Source: Comamonadaceae bacterium
GTDB lineage: Bacteria; Pseudomonadota; Gammaproteobacteria; Burkholderiales; Burkholderiaceae_C
Assembly: GCA_027483665.1 (NCBI GenBank)
Contig: JAIXUC010000020.1
Location: 1 to 64,000 of the forward strand
DNA length: 64,000 nt
Direction of reading: 5' to 3'
Below the pieces are notes generated by a model. It made no database searches. It was not told where the DNA came from and was given only the letters and a program-made list of their open reading frames with translations. The number at the start of each line of letters is the position of its first letter. Position 1 is the stretch's first letter. A program made the translations under genes and the position numbers. Of this stretch, positions 26,789-35,943 are shown piece after piece.

Positions 26789-27778
26789 TCAGACGGTGGC
26801 GCCCGCGTTCGGATCGTTCGGGTCGGAGTCCTTTTTACCAGAACTGCGCGCCAAATCCTCTCGCTTGATACCCAGCCACATGGCAATGGCCGCAGCCACG
26901 AAAACAGAAGAATAGATGCCAAAACAGATGCCGATGGTCAGCGCCAGTGCAAAGTAATGCAAGGTCGGGCCACCGAACAGCAGCATCGACAACACCATGA
27001 TTTGCGTGGAGCCGTGCGTGATGATGGTGCGGCTGATGGTCGAGGTAATGGCGCTGTCGATCACCTCGCGCGTGGTCAGCTTGCGGTACTTCCGGAAGGT
27101 TTCCCGGATGCGGTCAAAGATGACCACGGATTCGTTGACGGAGTAGCCCAGCACCGCCAGCACTGCCGCCAGCACCGCCAGCGAAAACTCCCACTGAAAG
27201 AAGGCGAAGAAGCCCAGGATGATGATCACGTCGTGCAGGTTGGCCACGATGGCCGCGACAGAGAACTTCCACTCGAAGCGAAAGGCCAAGTAAATCATGA
27301 TGCCTACGATCACCACGCCCAAGGCCTTCAAGCCGTCAGCTGCCAGTTCCTCGCCGACGGCCGGCCCTACAAATTCGACACGCTGAATGGAAGCACCCTC
27401 GCCGCCCGCGGCCACCACAGCCTGCAAGAGCTTCGCTTGGTCCAGTACGGGCCGGCCGTTGCCGTCCACGCCGCGCAGGGCTGGAACGGCCGCGTCTTTG
27501 TTGCTCAGGCGCACCAGCACATCGCGCGAGGTGCCAAAGGTCTGCACCTGCGGCTCGCCAATGCCGATCTGCAGCATGGCCCCACGAATCGCCTCCACGT
27601 TGGCCGTTTGCTGGTAGCGCGCCTCCACCAACACACCGCCGGTGAACTCCACCGACAGGTTCAGGCCGCGGGTCACCAAAAAGAAAACTGCCAAGGCAAA
27701 GCTGATGAAGCTGATCGCGTTCAGCACGATGGCGTGCTTCATGAACGGGATGTCACTGCGGATTCGGAAAAATTCCAT
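26789..27778 (-). CDS. secF: Protein translocase subunit SecF
   Basis: Membrane subunit of the SecDF complex, which uses proton motive force to pull exported proteins through SecYEG. The 329-residue protein has an N-terminal helix, a periplasmic domain opening with LNLSVEFTGGVLVEARY, and five C-terminal helices containing the family motif YSVNESVVIFDRIRE. The ATG at 27778 gives the usual MEFFRIRSDIPFMK start. It is preceded by secD with a 55-base gap and followed within four bases by the DUF1631 gene. Confidence 0.95.
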   Translation of the reverse strand: MEFFRIRSDIPFMKHAIVLNAISFISFALAVFFLVTRGLNLSVEFTGGVLVEARYQQTANVEAIRGAMLQIGIGEPQVQTFGTSRDVLVRLSNKDAAVPALRGVDGNGRPVLDQAKLLQAVVAAGGEGASIQRVEFVGPAVGEELAADGLKALGVVIVGIMIYLAFRFEWKFSVAAIVANLHDVIIILGFFAFFQWEFSLAVLAAVLAVLGYSVNESVVIFDRIRETFRKYRKLTTREVIDSAITSTISRTIITHGSTQIMVLSMLLFGGPTLHYFALALTIGICFGIYSSVFVAAAIAMWLGIKREDLARSSGKKDSDPNDPNAGATV

Positions 27779-27833
27779 GAGCAGGCCTGTTAGAGGTTGG
27801 CTTGGACGTTTTTGCTTCGAGGCATGTACCTTG

Positions 27834-29720
27834 TCATGGCGCCGCCGGTGTTCGCTCAGGCGCCACCTCGGGCTTCCACACCGTGCCAATCGACACTGTT
27901 TTGAGCTTTTTCTGCCTGCCGTACCAGAGGTTGACCAAACCGCGAGAAAAAACCACGGCCGAGAACATGGAGGTGAGGATGCCAATGCAATGCACCACCG
28001 CGAAACCGCGTACCGGGCCTGAGCCGAAAGCCAACAGCGCGATGCCTGCAATTAGCGTGGTGATGTTGGAGTCCAGGATGGTGCCCCAGGCGTTTTCGTA
28101 ACCGGCGTGTATCGCCTGCTGCGGTGAGCGCCCCAAACGCAGCTCTTCGCGCACACGCTCGTTGATGAGCACGTTGGCATCGATAGCCATGCCCAAAGCC
28201 AGCGCAATGGCGGCCATGCCGGGCAAGGTGAGCGTGGCCTGCAGCATGGACAGCACGGCCACCAGCAGCAACAAGTTGAAGGCCAGCGCTACGCTGGAGA
28301 ACAGGCCAAACAGCATGTAGTAAGCACACATGAAGAGCATGATCACCAAGAAGCCCCAGATCACGCTGTTGAAGCCCTTGGCAATGTTTTCTGCACCGAG
28401 GCTAGGACCGATGGTGCGCTCTTCGATGATGTCCATGGGCGCGGCGAGCGAGCCGGCGCGCAGCAACAGCGCGGTGTCGGCAGCTTCAGCCACGGTCATT
28501 GCACCGGAAATCTGCACGCGCCCGCCGCCAATTTCGGTGCGAATGACCGGCGCGGTCACGACTTCGCCCTTGCCTTTTTCGAACAACAAAATCGCCATGC
28601 GCTTGCCGACGTTTTCACGCGTGACGTCGCGGAAGATGCGCGTGCCTTTCGCATCGAGGCTCAGGTGTACCGCAGGCTCTTGGGTTTGGCCATCGAAGCC
28701 GGGCTGTGCATCGGTCAGGTTTTCGCCAGTCAGCAGCACTTGGCGCTTGACGATGACGGCCTGGCCATCTCGCTCGAGGTAGCGCTCTGCGCCAAAGGGC
28801 ACGGCGCCAGAACCGGTGGCAGCGGCGCGCGCCTCGGCGCTGTCATCGACCAAGCGCACTTCCAGCGTAGCGGTGCGGCCAATGATGTCTTTGGCTTTGG
28901 CGGTGTCCTGCACCCCTGGCAGCTGCACCACGATGCGGTCTTGGCCCTGTTGCTGAATGACTGGTTCGGCCACGCCCAACTCGTTGATGCGGTTGTGCAG
29001 CGTGGTGATGTTTTGCTTGAGCGCGTCGTCTTGCACTTTGCGGGCCGCCTCCGGCTTAAGCACCAAACTCAAGCGGAACTCAGCACCGTCTGGGGCTCGC
29101 GTGGCATTGAAATCAGGAAACTGGGTGGGCAGCAGCGCTTCCACCGCCGCGACCGCTGCGGTGTCGCGCAGGCGAATGTCCACGCGCTGGCCTTCGCGCG
29201 AGATGCCGTTGTGGCGAATGTTTTTGTCGCGCAGGGCAGCGCGCATCTCACCTGTCAGGGCTTCTGCGCGCTTGGTCAGGGCAGATGGCATGTCCACCTG
29301 CATGAGGAAGTGAACGCCGCCGCGAAGGTCCAGCCCGAGGTACATCGGGTTGGCCTTGAGGGCAGTCAGCCAGGCTGGCGAGCGCGACAGCAAGTTGAGC
29401 GCTACCACAAAGCTGGGGTTCGCTGGGTCGGGGTTGAGCGCACGCTCGATGGCGTCTTTGGCCTTGATTTGCTCATCGGGCGTTGACAGGCGGGCACGCA
29501 CCGAACCCGCCTCCAAGACCAGCAAATCTGGCTGGATCGAGACCGCCTTCAAAGCGCTCTCGACTTGGCTCAGGGTGCCTGTCTCGACCTTCACGGTGGC
29601 CCGGGCAGCCGACACCTGCACCGCCGGGGCTTCACCAAACACATTGGGCAGCGAGTACAGCAGGCTGAACGCCAGCATGACCAGCAAGACCGCGTACTTC
29701 CAGAGGGGGTATCGATTCAT
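27834..29720 (-). CDS. secD: Protein translocase subunit SecD
   Basis: Partner of SecF. The 628-residue protein starts with a single helix (YAVLLVMLAFSLLYSLP). A large periplasmic region follows with MYLGLDLRGGVHFLMQVD, and then comes a five-helix domain with the conserved GMAIDANVLINERVREELR, whose Asp is the proton-relay residue. Length and domain order are normal for a Gram-negative SecD. It is preceded by yajC after 29 bases, forming the classic yajC-secD-secF order. Confidence 0.96.
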   Translation of the reverse strand: MNRYPLWKYAVLLVMLAFSLLYSLPNVFGEAPAVQVSAARATVKVETGTLSQVESALKAVSIQPDLLVLEAGSVRARLSTPDEQIKAKDAIERALNPDPANPSFVVALNLLSRSPAWLTALKANPMYLGLDLRGGVHFLMQVDMPSALTKRAEALTGEMRAALRDKNIRHNGISREGQRVDIRLRDTAAVAAVEALLPTQFPDFNATRAPDGAEFRLSLVLKPEAARKVQDDALKQNITTLHNRINELGVAEPVIQQQGQDRIVVQLPGVQDTAKAKDIIGRTATLEVRLVDDSAEARAAATGSGAVPFGAERYLERDGQAVIVKRQVLLTGENLTDAQPGFDGQTQEPAVHLSLDAKGTRIFRDVTRENVGKRMAILLFEKGKGEVVTAPVIRTEIGGGRVQISGAMTVAEAADTALLLRAGSLAAPMDIIEERTIGPSLGAENIAKGFNSVIWGFLVIMLFMCAYYMLFGLFSSVALAFNLLLLVAVLSMLQATLTLPGMAAIALALGMAIDANVLINERVREELRLGRSPQQAIHAGYENAWGTILDSNITTLIAGIALLAFGSGPVRGFAVVHCIGILTSMFSAVVFSRGLVNLWYGRQKKLKTVSIGTVWKPEVAPERTPAAP

Positions 29721-29749
29721 GCTTTTCGAGCCCAGTGTGGGGTAGATGC

Positions 29750-30082
29750 TTACTTGAGAGTGCCCTTGGGCAGCACTTGAATGATGGCGCTGCGCTGAAG
29801 CTGCACTTGAACGTTGGAGGACAGCTCGACACTGACGTAGGTGTCACCGATCTTGGTGATCTTGCCGAGCACGCCGCCCGCAGTGATGACCTCATCGCCT
29901 GCTGCGAGCGCGTCGATCATGGCGCGGTGCTCTTTTTGCTTTTTGAGCTGCGGACGGATCATGAGGAAGTACAGCACCACGAACATGAGCACCAGTGGCA
30001 TCAAGTTCAGCAAGGTGGCGCCGATGCCGCCAGCGGGTGCAGCGGCCGGGGCAGTTTGGGCGAAGGCAGAAGTGATGAACAC
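29750..30082 (-). CDS. yajC: Preprotein translocase subunit YajC
   Basis: Small inner-membrane protein associated with SecDF, 110 residues. One transmembrane helix (LNLMPLVLMFVVLYFLMIRPQ) is followed by the conserved KKQKEHRAMIDALAAGDEVITAGG. The GTG at 30082 is chosen as start because GGGAG lies about eight bases upstream and the resulting N-terminus MFITSAFAQ is typical; the frame stays open further upstream without family sequence. The tgt-queA genes often seen upstream are absent: the next gene upstream in the same orientation is the indolepyruvate oxidoreductase, 136 bases away. Confidence 0.93.
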   Translation of the reverse strand: MFITSAFAQTAPAAAPAGGIGATLLNLMPLVLMFVVLYFLMIRPQLKKQKEHRAMIDALAAGDEVITAGGVLGKITKIGDTYVSVELSSNVQVQLQRSAIIQVLPKGTLK

Positions 30083-30218
30083 GGCAAGGCTCCCGAGGTA
30101 GGCAAAAACCGCGGATTGTAGGACCCGGCCTCGGGCCCTCCCTTCGGCTCGGGACAAGGCCGCTCAAGTCAACAGGGCTGTGCTCGAAGCGGCGCTGCGT
30201 GATCAGGCCGACGAGGGC

Positions 30219-33200
30219 TTAAGCAACGCGGGCCTCGACGCTGTTCTGTCCAACCGAGCGCCAGCGGGCCATCAGCGCCGCCCAGCGCGGCTGCACATCC
30301 GCCAGATGGCGAGCTTTGACATGCCCATAGCCGCGGATGTGTTCTGGCAGGCGCGCCACCTCCACCGCCAAGGCGTGGTTGTGTTCGTTCAAGCCAGTCA
30401 ACAGCTCGTTGATGGTTTGGCGGTACTGCTCGATGAGTTGGCGCTCACCTTGCCGCTCTTCGCTGTAACCAAACAGGTCAAGCGGCGTACCGCGCAAACC
30501 TTTCAGGCGCGCCAGAAACTTGAAGACCCACAAGGTGCTGTGGCCAAAGCGCCGCTTCACCAACTCGCCTTGTGCATTGCGTTTGGACAACAACGGTGGG
30601 GCCAAGTGGTAGCTCAAGCGCACCGGGCCTTCGAACTGCTCGGCCAGCCGCGCATGAAAAGCCGGGTCTGCATGCAACCGCGCTACCTCGTATTCGTCTT
30701 TGTAGGCCATCAGCTTGAAGAAGTAGCGTGCACTCGCTTCGGCCAGCGCTGTTTTGCCCAGCGGCGCTTCGGCAGCGCGCACCCGGTCGACCAAAGCGCG
30801 GTAGCTGGCCGCGTAAGCCGCGTTTTGGTAGTCGGTGAGGAAGCGCTCACGCCGCAAGATCAGCTCGTCGAGCGTCTCGCGCTTTTTGAACTGGACCACT
30901 TGGCCTTGGCTGGCCTCGCTCTGCCCCATGGCGCGGGCCAGTGCCTGTGGGTCATGCGCTGCCAAACGGCCCAGGGCGAAGGCGCGCTGGTTTTGGGAGA
31001 CAGCCACCGCGTTGAGCTCCATGGCGCGCAACAGCGCTTGCAGGCCCAGCGGCAACCAGCCCCGCTGCCAGGCGTAGCCGAGCAAGATGGGGTTGGTGTA
31101 GAGGGTGTCGCCCATCAAGCGCTGCGCCATGGCGTCGGCGTCCAACAAGCCCAGCGCGTCGGGGCGGGCAGCGCCAACCGAGCCCGGCCTTGCCGCAGCT
31201 GCGGCAAGGCTTGGCTGACTGGCCGCACCAGCGTCCAGTGACTCGGCAACATCGGCCGGCAGCGACAAGACCCGCGCGATGTCGGCCACGCATTGGGTGG
31301 CCGGGTTTTGCCAGTCGGCGTGCTGCACGAAAGCCGCGGTGGGCGAGCCGTGGGTGTTGAGAGCCACCCGCGTGCGGCCCGGTCGCATGCGCTGCAAGGT
31401 GTCTTCATAGGCGGTAACGATCGGATCACAGCCGATGACGAGGTCGGCCCCAGCCGTGCCCACGCGCGTGGTGCGGATGGTGTCTTGGCTGTTGGCCAGC
31501 AGCACGTGGCTCCAGGTGGCGCCGCCCTTTTGCGCCAAGCCAGCAGCGTCTTGCGTGACGATGCCCAGACCTTCCAAGTGGGCTGCCATGCCGAGCAGCT
31601 GCCCGATGGTGATCACACCAGTGCCGCCGACGCCAGCCACCACCAAGCCCCAAACCTGGCCGTCGACCAGCTTGGGCGGGTTGGGCAACGGCAGATCACC
31701 CGAGGCCAGGGGGTCTGCGACCTGTGCCGGGCGCGGCTTGCGAAGCGGCGCGCCTTCCACCGTGACGAAGCTGGGACAAAAGCCTTTGGTGCAGGAGAAG
31801 TCTTTGTTGCAGGTGCTTTGGTTGATGGTGCGCTTGCGCCCAAATTCCGTCTCCAGCGGCTCGACGCTCATGCAATTGGACTGCTCGCCGCAGTCGCCGC
31901 AGCCCTCGCAGACGGCTTCGTTGATGACCACGCGCCGCTGCGGGTCGGCCAGGGTGCCGCGCTTGCGGCGGCGACGCTTCTCGGTGGCGCAGGTCTGGTC
32001 GTAGACGATGGCGCTGGTGCCCTTGATGTCTCGGAACTGGCGTTGGATGTCGTCCAACTCGTCGCGGTGGTGCACGGCCACACCCGCTGGCAGCGCGGCA
32101 CCTTGGTACTTTTCTGGCTCGTCGGTCACGACCACCAGGCGCGACACGCCCTCGGCTTGCAAGCTGTGCGTGATCTGCAACACCGTGTGGCCCTCGGGCC
32201 GCTCGCCCACCGGCTGGCCGCCGGTCATGGCCACCGCGTCGTTGTAGAGCAGTTTGTAGGTGATGTTCACGCCGGCTGCGATGCTTTGGCGAATGGCCAA
32301 GATGCCGCTGTGAAAGTAGGTGCCATCGCCCAGGTTGGCAAAGATGTGCTGCTCGTTCGTGAAAGGCTGTTGGCCGACCCAGGGCACGCCTTCGCCGCCC
32401 ATTTGCGTGAAGCCCGTGGTGGAGCGGTCCATGCGCATGGCCATGATGTGGCAACCAATGCCCGCCATGGCGCGCGAGCCCTCCGGAACTTTCGTGCTGG
32501 TGTTGTGCGGACACCCCGAGCAGAACCAAGGCTGCCGCTCAGCGCCGCCCAACACCAAGGTTTGCATGGCGCGTTCTTTGGCCTCGAGCACCGCCAGTTG
32601 GCTGTCGATGCGGGCCGCCAAGTCGCTGCCCACACCCAGCTTTTTGACCCGCTGCGCGATGGCGCGGGCAATCAGCGCGGGCGAGAGGTCGGCGTTGGCG
32701 CGCAGCAAAGTGTTGGCACTCGGGTTGGGCATGGACCACTCGCCGCCCGAGAAATCGCCATTGACCTCGTTGAATTTGCCCAGCACGTTGGGGCGCACAT
32801 CAGCGCGCCAGTTGTAGAGCTCTTCTTTGAGCTGGTACTCAATGACTTGGCGCTTTTCTTCGACCACCAAGATCTCTTGCAGACCCGTGGCGAATTCGCG
32901 CGTCAGCTGCGCCTCCAGCGGCCACACCACCGCCACTTTGTGCAGGCGAATGCCAATCTGTCGGCAGGCCTCGTCGTCCAGCCCCAGGTCGGCCAGGGCT
33001 TGGCGGGTGTCGTTGTAGGCTTTGCCGCTGGCAATCAACCCCAGCCGGTCGCCGCGCCCGCCGTGCGCGCCTTCAATGACGTTGTGGTTGAGCCGGTTGG
33101 CGCGCACATAAGCCAGCGCCGCGTACCACTTGTAATCAAACAGGCGGGCCTCTTGGCTGAGTGCGTCGTCTGGCCAGCGGATGTGCACGCCGCCGGGCGG

Positions 33201-33920
33201 CATGTCGAATTCGGGCACGACGATTTGGACCCGCGCCGGATCGATCTGCGCCGTGGCGCTGGACTCCACGATTTCCTGAATGGTCTTCATGCCCGCCCAG
33301 ACCCCGGCGAGGCGGCTCATGGCGAAGGCGTGCAGGCCTAAGTCCAAGATGTCTTGCACGCTGGTCGGAAAGAACACCGGCAGGCCACAGGCCTTGAAGA
33401 TGTGGTCACTCTGGTGGGCTGCGGTGCTGCTTTTGGCGACGTGGTCGTCGCCGGCAATCGCAATCACGCCACCCAAGGCGCTGGTGCCGGCCATGTTGGC
33501 GTGCTTGAACACGTCGGAGCAGCGGTCTACGCCCGGGCCTTTGCCGTACCAAATGCCAAAGACACCGTCGTAGCGATTCGTGCCCGGTGGCGCAAAACCC
33601 AGTTGTTGCGTGCCCCACACGGCGGTGGCGGCCAGTTCTTCATTGACGCCTGGCTGAAACACCACGTGGTGGTTCTTCAGGTACTTCTGCGCTTTCCACA
33701 GCGATTGGTCGTAGCCGCCGAGCGGCGAGCCGCGATAGCCGCTGATGAAGCCCGCCGTGTTGTGGCCGGCCATCTGGTCGCGCAGGCGCTGCAGCATGGG
33801 CAGCTTCACCAGAGCCTGCACACCGCTCATGAAGGCTCGGCCCTCGTCGAGCGCGTATTTGTCGTCCAAGCTGACTTGGGCCAGCGCGCGTTGAATGTGC
33901 TCGGGCAAGGGTGCGTTCAT
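30219..33920 (-). CDS. Indolepyruvate:ferredoxin oxidoreductase, fused three-part form
   Basis: Oxidatively decarboxylates aryl pyruvates (indolepyruvate, phenylpyruvate) to acyl-CoA, passing electrons to an acceptor. The 1,233-residue chain combines an N-terminal pyrimidine-binding/IorA-like domain (about 20-400), a thiamine-diphosphate domain with CSGCPHN (467-473) and GDGTYFHSG (531-539), and a ferredoxin-like cluster region with cysteines at 671, 674, 677, 683, 704, 710 and 715. A gamma/IorB-type domain then starts at VAGVGGTGV near 761, and a C-terminal DUF6537 region follows. This single-chain type needs no separate IorB. It diverges from an Lrp-type regulator gene across 130 bases, a conserved pairing in betaproteobacteria, and so probably serves aromatic amino acid catabolism. 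Confidence 0.92.
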   Translation of the reverse strand: MNAPLPEHIQRALAQVSLDDKYALDEGRAFMSGVQALVKLPMLQRLRDQMAGHNTAGFISGYRGSPLGGYDQSLWKAQKYLKNHHVVFQPGVNEELAATAVWGTQQLGFAPPGTNRYDGVFGIWYGKGPGVDRCSDVFKHANMAGTSALGGVIAIAGDDHVAKSSTAAHQSDHIFKACGLPVFFPTSVQDILDLGLHAFAMSRLAGVWAGMKTIQEIVESSATAQIDPARVQIVVPEFDMPPGGVHIRWPDDALSQEARLFDYKWYAALAYVRANRLNHNVIEGAHGGRGDRLGLIASGKAYNDTRQALADLGLDDEACRQIGIRLHKVAVVWPLEAQLTREFATGLQEILVVEEKRQVIEYQLKEELYNWRADVRPNVLGKFNEVNGDFSGGEWSMPNPSANTLLRANADLSPALIARAIAQRVKKLGVGSDLAARIDSQLAVLEAKERAMQTLVLGGAERQPWFCSGCPHNTSTKVPEGSRAMAGIGCHIMAMRMDRSTTGFTQMGGEGVPWVGQQPFTNEQHIFANLGDGTYFHSGILAIRQSIAAGVNITYKLLYNDAVAMTGGQPVGERPEGHTVLQITHSLQAEGVSRLVVVTDEPEKYQGAALPAGVAVHHRDELDDIQRQFRDIKGTSAIVYDQTCATEKRRRRKRGTLADPQRRVVINEAVCEGCGDCGEQSNCMSVEPLETEFGRKRTINQSTCNKDFSCTKGFCPSFVTVEGAPLRKPRPAQVADPLASGDLPLPNPPKLVDGQVWGLVVAGVGGTGVITIGQLLGMAAHLEGLGIVTQDAAGLAQKGGATWSHVLLANSQDTIRTTRVGTAGADLVIGCDPIVTAYEDTLQRMRPGRTRVALNTHGSPTAAFVQHADWQNPATQCVADIARVLSLPADVAESLDAGAASQPSLAAAAARPGSVGAARPDALGLLDADAMAQRLMGDTLYTNPILLGYAWQRGWLPLGLQALLRAMELNAVAVSQNQRAFALGRLAAHDPQALARAMGQSEASQGQVVQFKKRETLDELILRRERFLTDYQNAAYAASYRALVDRVRAAEAPLGKTALAEASARYFFKLMAYKDEYEVARLHADPAFHARLAEQFEGPVRLSYHLAPPLLSKRNAQGELVKRRFGHSTLWVFKFLARLKGLRGTPLDLFGYSEERQGERQLIEQYRQTINELLTGLNEHNHALAVEVARLPEHIRGYGHVKARHLADVQPRWAALMARWRSVGQNSVEARVA

Positions 33921-34029
33921 GGAGGCTCCTGGCCTGGGCAGCGGCGCCCGGCGTGTTGGCAAAGTGTAGGCAGGCCAGGGCGAACTGTCTTTGCGTTCTA
34001 TCCCCTGAATTGGCTGGTGTAAGAATGAA

Positions 34030-34044
34030 TCTTTCGCAGAAAGA
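34030..34044. promoter_or_regulatory. Perfect dyad before the Lrp-type gene
   Basis: TCTTTC (34030-34035) and GAAAGA (34039-34044) form a perfect inverted repeat around GCA, ending six bases before the ATG. It could be an autoregulatory operator, but it also includes the purine run that would serve as ribosome binding site. Confidence 0.35.
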
Positions 34045-34050
34045 GCCTTT

Positions 34051-34557
34051 ATGGAAACGTCTGAGAAGCAACTCGACAAATTCGATATCGCCATCCTGCG
34101 CGAGCTGCAGGCCGACGGCAGGTTGACCAACGCGGAATTGGCCAACCGCGTGGGCCTGAGTGCCGCACCTTGTTGGCGGCGGGTTCGGGCGCTGGAGACG
34201 GCGGGCATCATCAGCGGCTACCGCGCAGAGATCGACCGCCACAAGATCGGCCTGGGCGTGCTGGCCTTCGTGCGCCTGGATGCCGAGCGCAACACGGGCG
34301 ACGCCAACCGCCGCCTGGAAGACGCGATCCGCGGGTTGCCGGAAGTGATTTCATGTCACTACATCAGCGGCACGGGCACTTTTGAGTTGCAAGTGGTCAC
34401 GCAAGACTTGGACAGTTTTTCCCGCTTCGCCCTGGGCAGCCTGATCAACCTGCCCAACGTCAAAGACCTGCACACCAGCTTTTCGCTGGGCGTGGTGAAG
34501 GCGGAGTCGGTGTTGCCCCTGGGGCACTTGATGCATCTTGCAGGACAGACAGCGTGA
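34051..34557 (+). CDS. Lrp/AsnC family transcriptional regulator
   Basis: Feast/famine-type DNA-binding protein of 168 residues. The N-terminal helix-turn-helix (LDKFDIAILRELQADGRLTNAELANRVGLS) is followed by the linker and RAM ligand-binding domain (GVLAFVRLDAERN, then VISCHYISGTGTFELQV). It sits head to head with the fused indolepyruvate oxidoreductase gene, so it most likely senses an aromatic amino acid or derivative and controls that gene; this is inference from position. An imperfect dyad lies directly before its start. The stop overlaps the next gene's GTG. Confidence 0.93.
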   Translation: METSEKQLDKFDIAILRELQADGRLTNAELANRVGLSAAPCWRRVRALETAGIISGYRAEIDRHKIGLGVLAFVRLDAERNTGDANRRLEDAIRGLPEVISCHYISGTGTFELQVVTQDLDSFSRFALGSLINLPNVKDLHTSFSLGVVKAESVLPLGHLMHLAGQTA

Positions 34558-35291
34558 ACGCCTACAAACCAGAGCTGTTGAATGCGCTGCGTCTTCTGAT
34601 GGCGGTGTGTGCCTGCGCAGGGGTGGCCCACGGCGCTATGGCGCAGACGCAGACGCAGACGCAGGAGCAGACGCAGACGCAAAGCCTGCCTACTTGGGCC
34701 GTGCCCCAGACCGGCAGTCCCTTGCCACTGAAGAACCTGCGCGTGGAGTTGCGGCAAACACAGGGCAACAGCGCTTCGGGGCAACGGCTGTCAGTGGACG
34801 GCTCTGTGGTGCTGAGCCCCGGGCAGTCTTCGGCTCAGGTGCGCATTCAAGGCAACGAGCGTGACAACCAAAGCCAGCGCGGGTTGGCCCAGCAGATCAC
34901 CGTGCTCAATGGCCGCAGCGCCCAAGCCTTGTTGGGTCAAACCGTGCCACTGCGTTTGTGGCAAACGGTGGCAACACCGGGCGGCTTTCGCTGGGTGCCC
35001 TCGACCGTGCTGATCGACCAGCGCAGCGGCCTGTGGGTGCAGCCTCGTTGGGACGGCGGCGCCGAGCTGGAATTGGATGTGCGCGCAGCGTTGGTCAGTG
35101 GCGGCAACCCTTTTCGGGGCGAAAGCAGCAGCGCATCGACACAGACCACGCTGCGCCTGCCGCTGGGTGAATGGGTGGTGCTGGCGGAGTCAGACGCCAG
35201 CAGTGCAGATTCAAGCCAAGGCCTGACAGGTCAAGCCCGTCAGCAAACTCAGAGCAGTTTGTTGGTCGAGGTGCGCGTCACGGTGCCCTGA
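34554..35291 (+). CDS. Exported protein of unknown function with QT repeat
   Basis: Hypothetical 245-residue protein whose GTG start overlaps the stop of the Lrp-type gene (GTGA). A signal peptide of about 30 residues ends GAMAQ. Directly after the predicted cleavage site comes a run of alternating Gln and Thr (12-13 residues), encoded by a CAGACG hexamer repeat. The mature part is rich in beta strands and includes LNGRSAQALLGQTVPLRLW and WDGGAELELDVRAALVSG, loosely like the short domains of secretin-related proteins. I do not recognise the family. It appears to be intact and codon use matches its neighbours. Confidence 0.7.
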   Translation: MNAYKPELLNALRLLMAVCACAGVAHGAMAQTQTQTQEQTQTQSLPTWAVPQTGSPLPLKNLRVELRQTQGNSASGQRLSVDGSVVLSPGQSSAQVRIQGNERDNQSQRGLAQQITVLNGRSAQALLGQTVPLRLWQTVATPGGFRWVPSTVLIDQRSGLWVQPRWDGGAELELDVRAALVSGGNPFRGESSSASTQTTLRLPLGEWVVLAESDASSADSSQGLTGQARQQTQSSLLVEVRVTVP

Positions 35292-35796
35292 CCGCGCCGG
35301 TGCTGGCCGCCGCGGCTTTGTTCACGTGCGCTGCAATGGCGGCCCGCAGATCATCACGCTCTTCGCAAGGCGGGCGCTGGCACAACTGCTCCAAGGCTTG
35401 CAAGTGCTGGCGAGCGAGATCGAGTCTGTCGAGCATCAGGTAGGCCTCGCCGATGTACTCGTGAGCACCCTTGTGGGCTGGGTCTATTTGCAAGGCTTGA
35501 CGGTAATGGAACAAAGCGCGGTTGACGTCGGGCGGCGTTTGCTTGCGCAGCGCATAGCCCAGCAGGTTGTGGGCATCTGCCAACTCGGGGGCGTCGGCCA
35601 GAGCTGCTCGCAGCTCAATCTGGGCGCGTAGCCATTCCTGTGAAGCAATGGCGGCCCGCGCAGCCTGCATCCGGTCGGCGCTGGAGGCCAGGTTCGAGGT
35701 GGGCACGTCCACAGCCCAAGCGGGCGTTGTTCCCGAAAAACCAAACAGAGCCGAGAAACTGCAAGCCAAGAGGAGGGCTGATTGTTTGTTCATCAT
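35278..35796 (-). CDS. Exported TPR-repeat protein
   Basis: Small periplasmic protein of 172 residues. A signal peptide (residues 4-28, ending TPAWA) precedes helical TPR pairs: IELRAALADAPELADAHNLLGYAL, then ALFHYRQALQIDPAHKGAHEYIGEAY and LDLARQHLQALEQL. It probably serves as a protein-binding adaptor; the partner is unknown. The gene starts at the ATG at 35796 or the adjacent one at 35793; no good Shine-Dalgarno is seen. Its end overlaps the convergent exported-protein gene by 14 bases. It diverges from the PhoX-family gene. Confidence 0.8.
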   Translation of the reverse strand: MMNKQSALLLACSFSALFGFSGTTPAWAVDVPTSNLASSADRMQAARAAIASQEWLRAQIELRAALADAPELADAHNLLGYALRKQTPPDVNRALFHYRQALQIDPAHKGAHEYIGEAYLMLDRLDLARQHLQALEQLCQRPPCEERDDLRAAIAAHVNKAAAASTGAVRAP

Positions 35797-35819
35797 GCGA
35801 AGCAAGCTAACTGCGGGAT

Positions 35820-35837
35820 GTGACATTTTGGTGACAA
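35820..35837 (-). promoter_or_regulatory. Pho-box-like direct repeat
   Basis: Read on the minus strand the sequence is TTGTCAC CAAA ATGTCAC: two 7-base half-sites separated by four AT-rich bases, the spacing of the PhoB box. A further CTGTCAC half-site lies at 35873-35879 on the plus strand. The region separates the TPR gene from the PhoX-family gene, a classic PhoB target, which makes phosphate control plausible. Confidence 0.45.
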
Positions 35838-35943
35838 AGAATCCCGCTGCGCCGCAAGTAATGGACACGAACCTGTCACAAAGCCTGTTGAAACTCAGCC
35901 GCTGGGGGCGTTTTCCCCTGCCGACCATTTCGAGGATGCCGAC

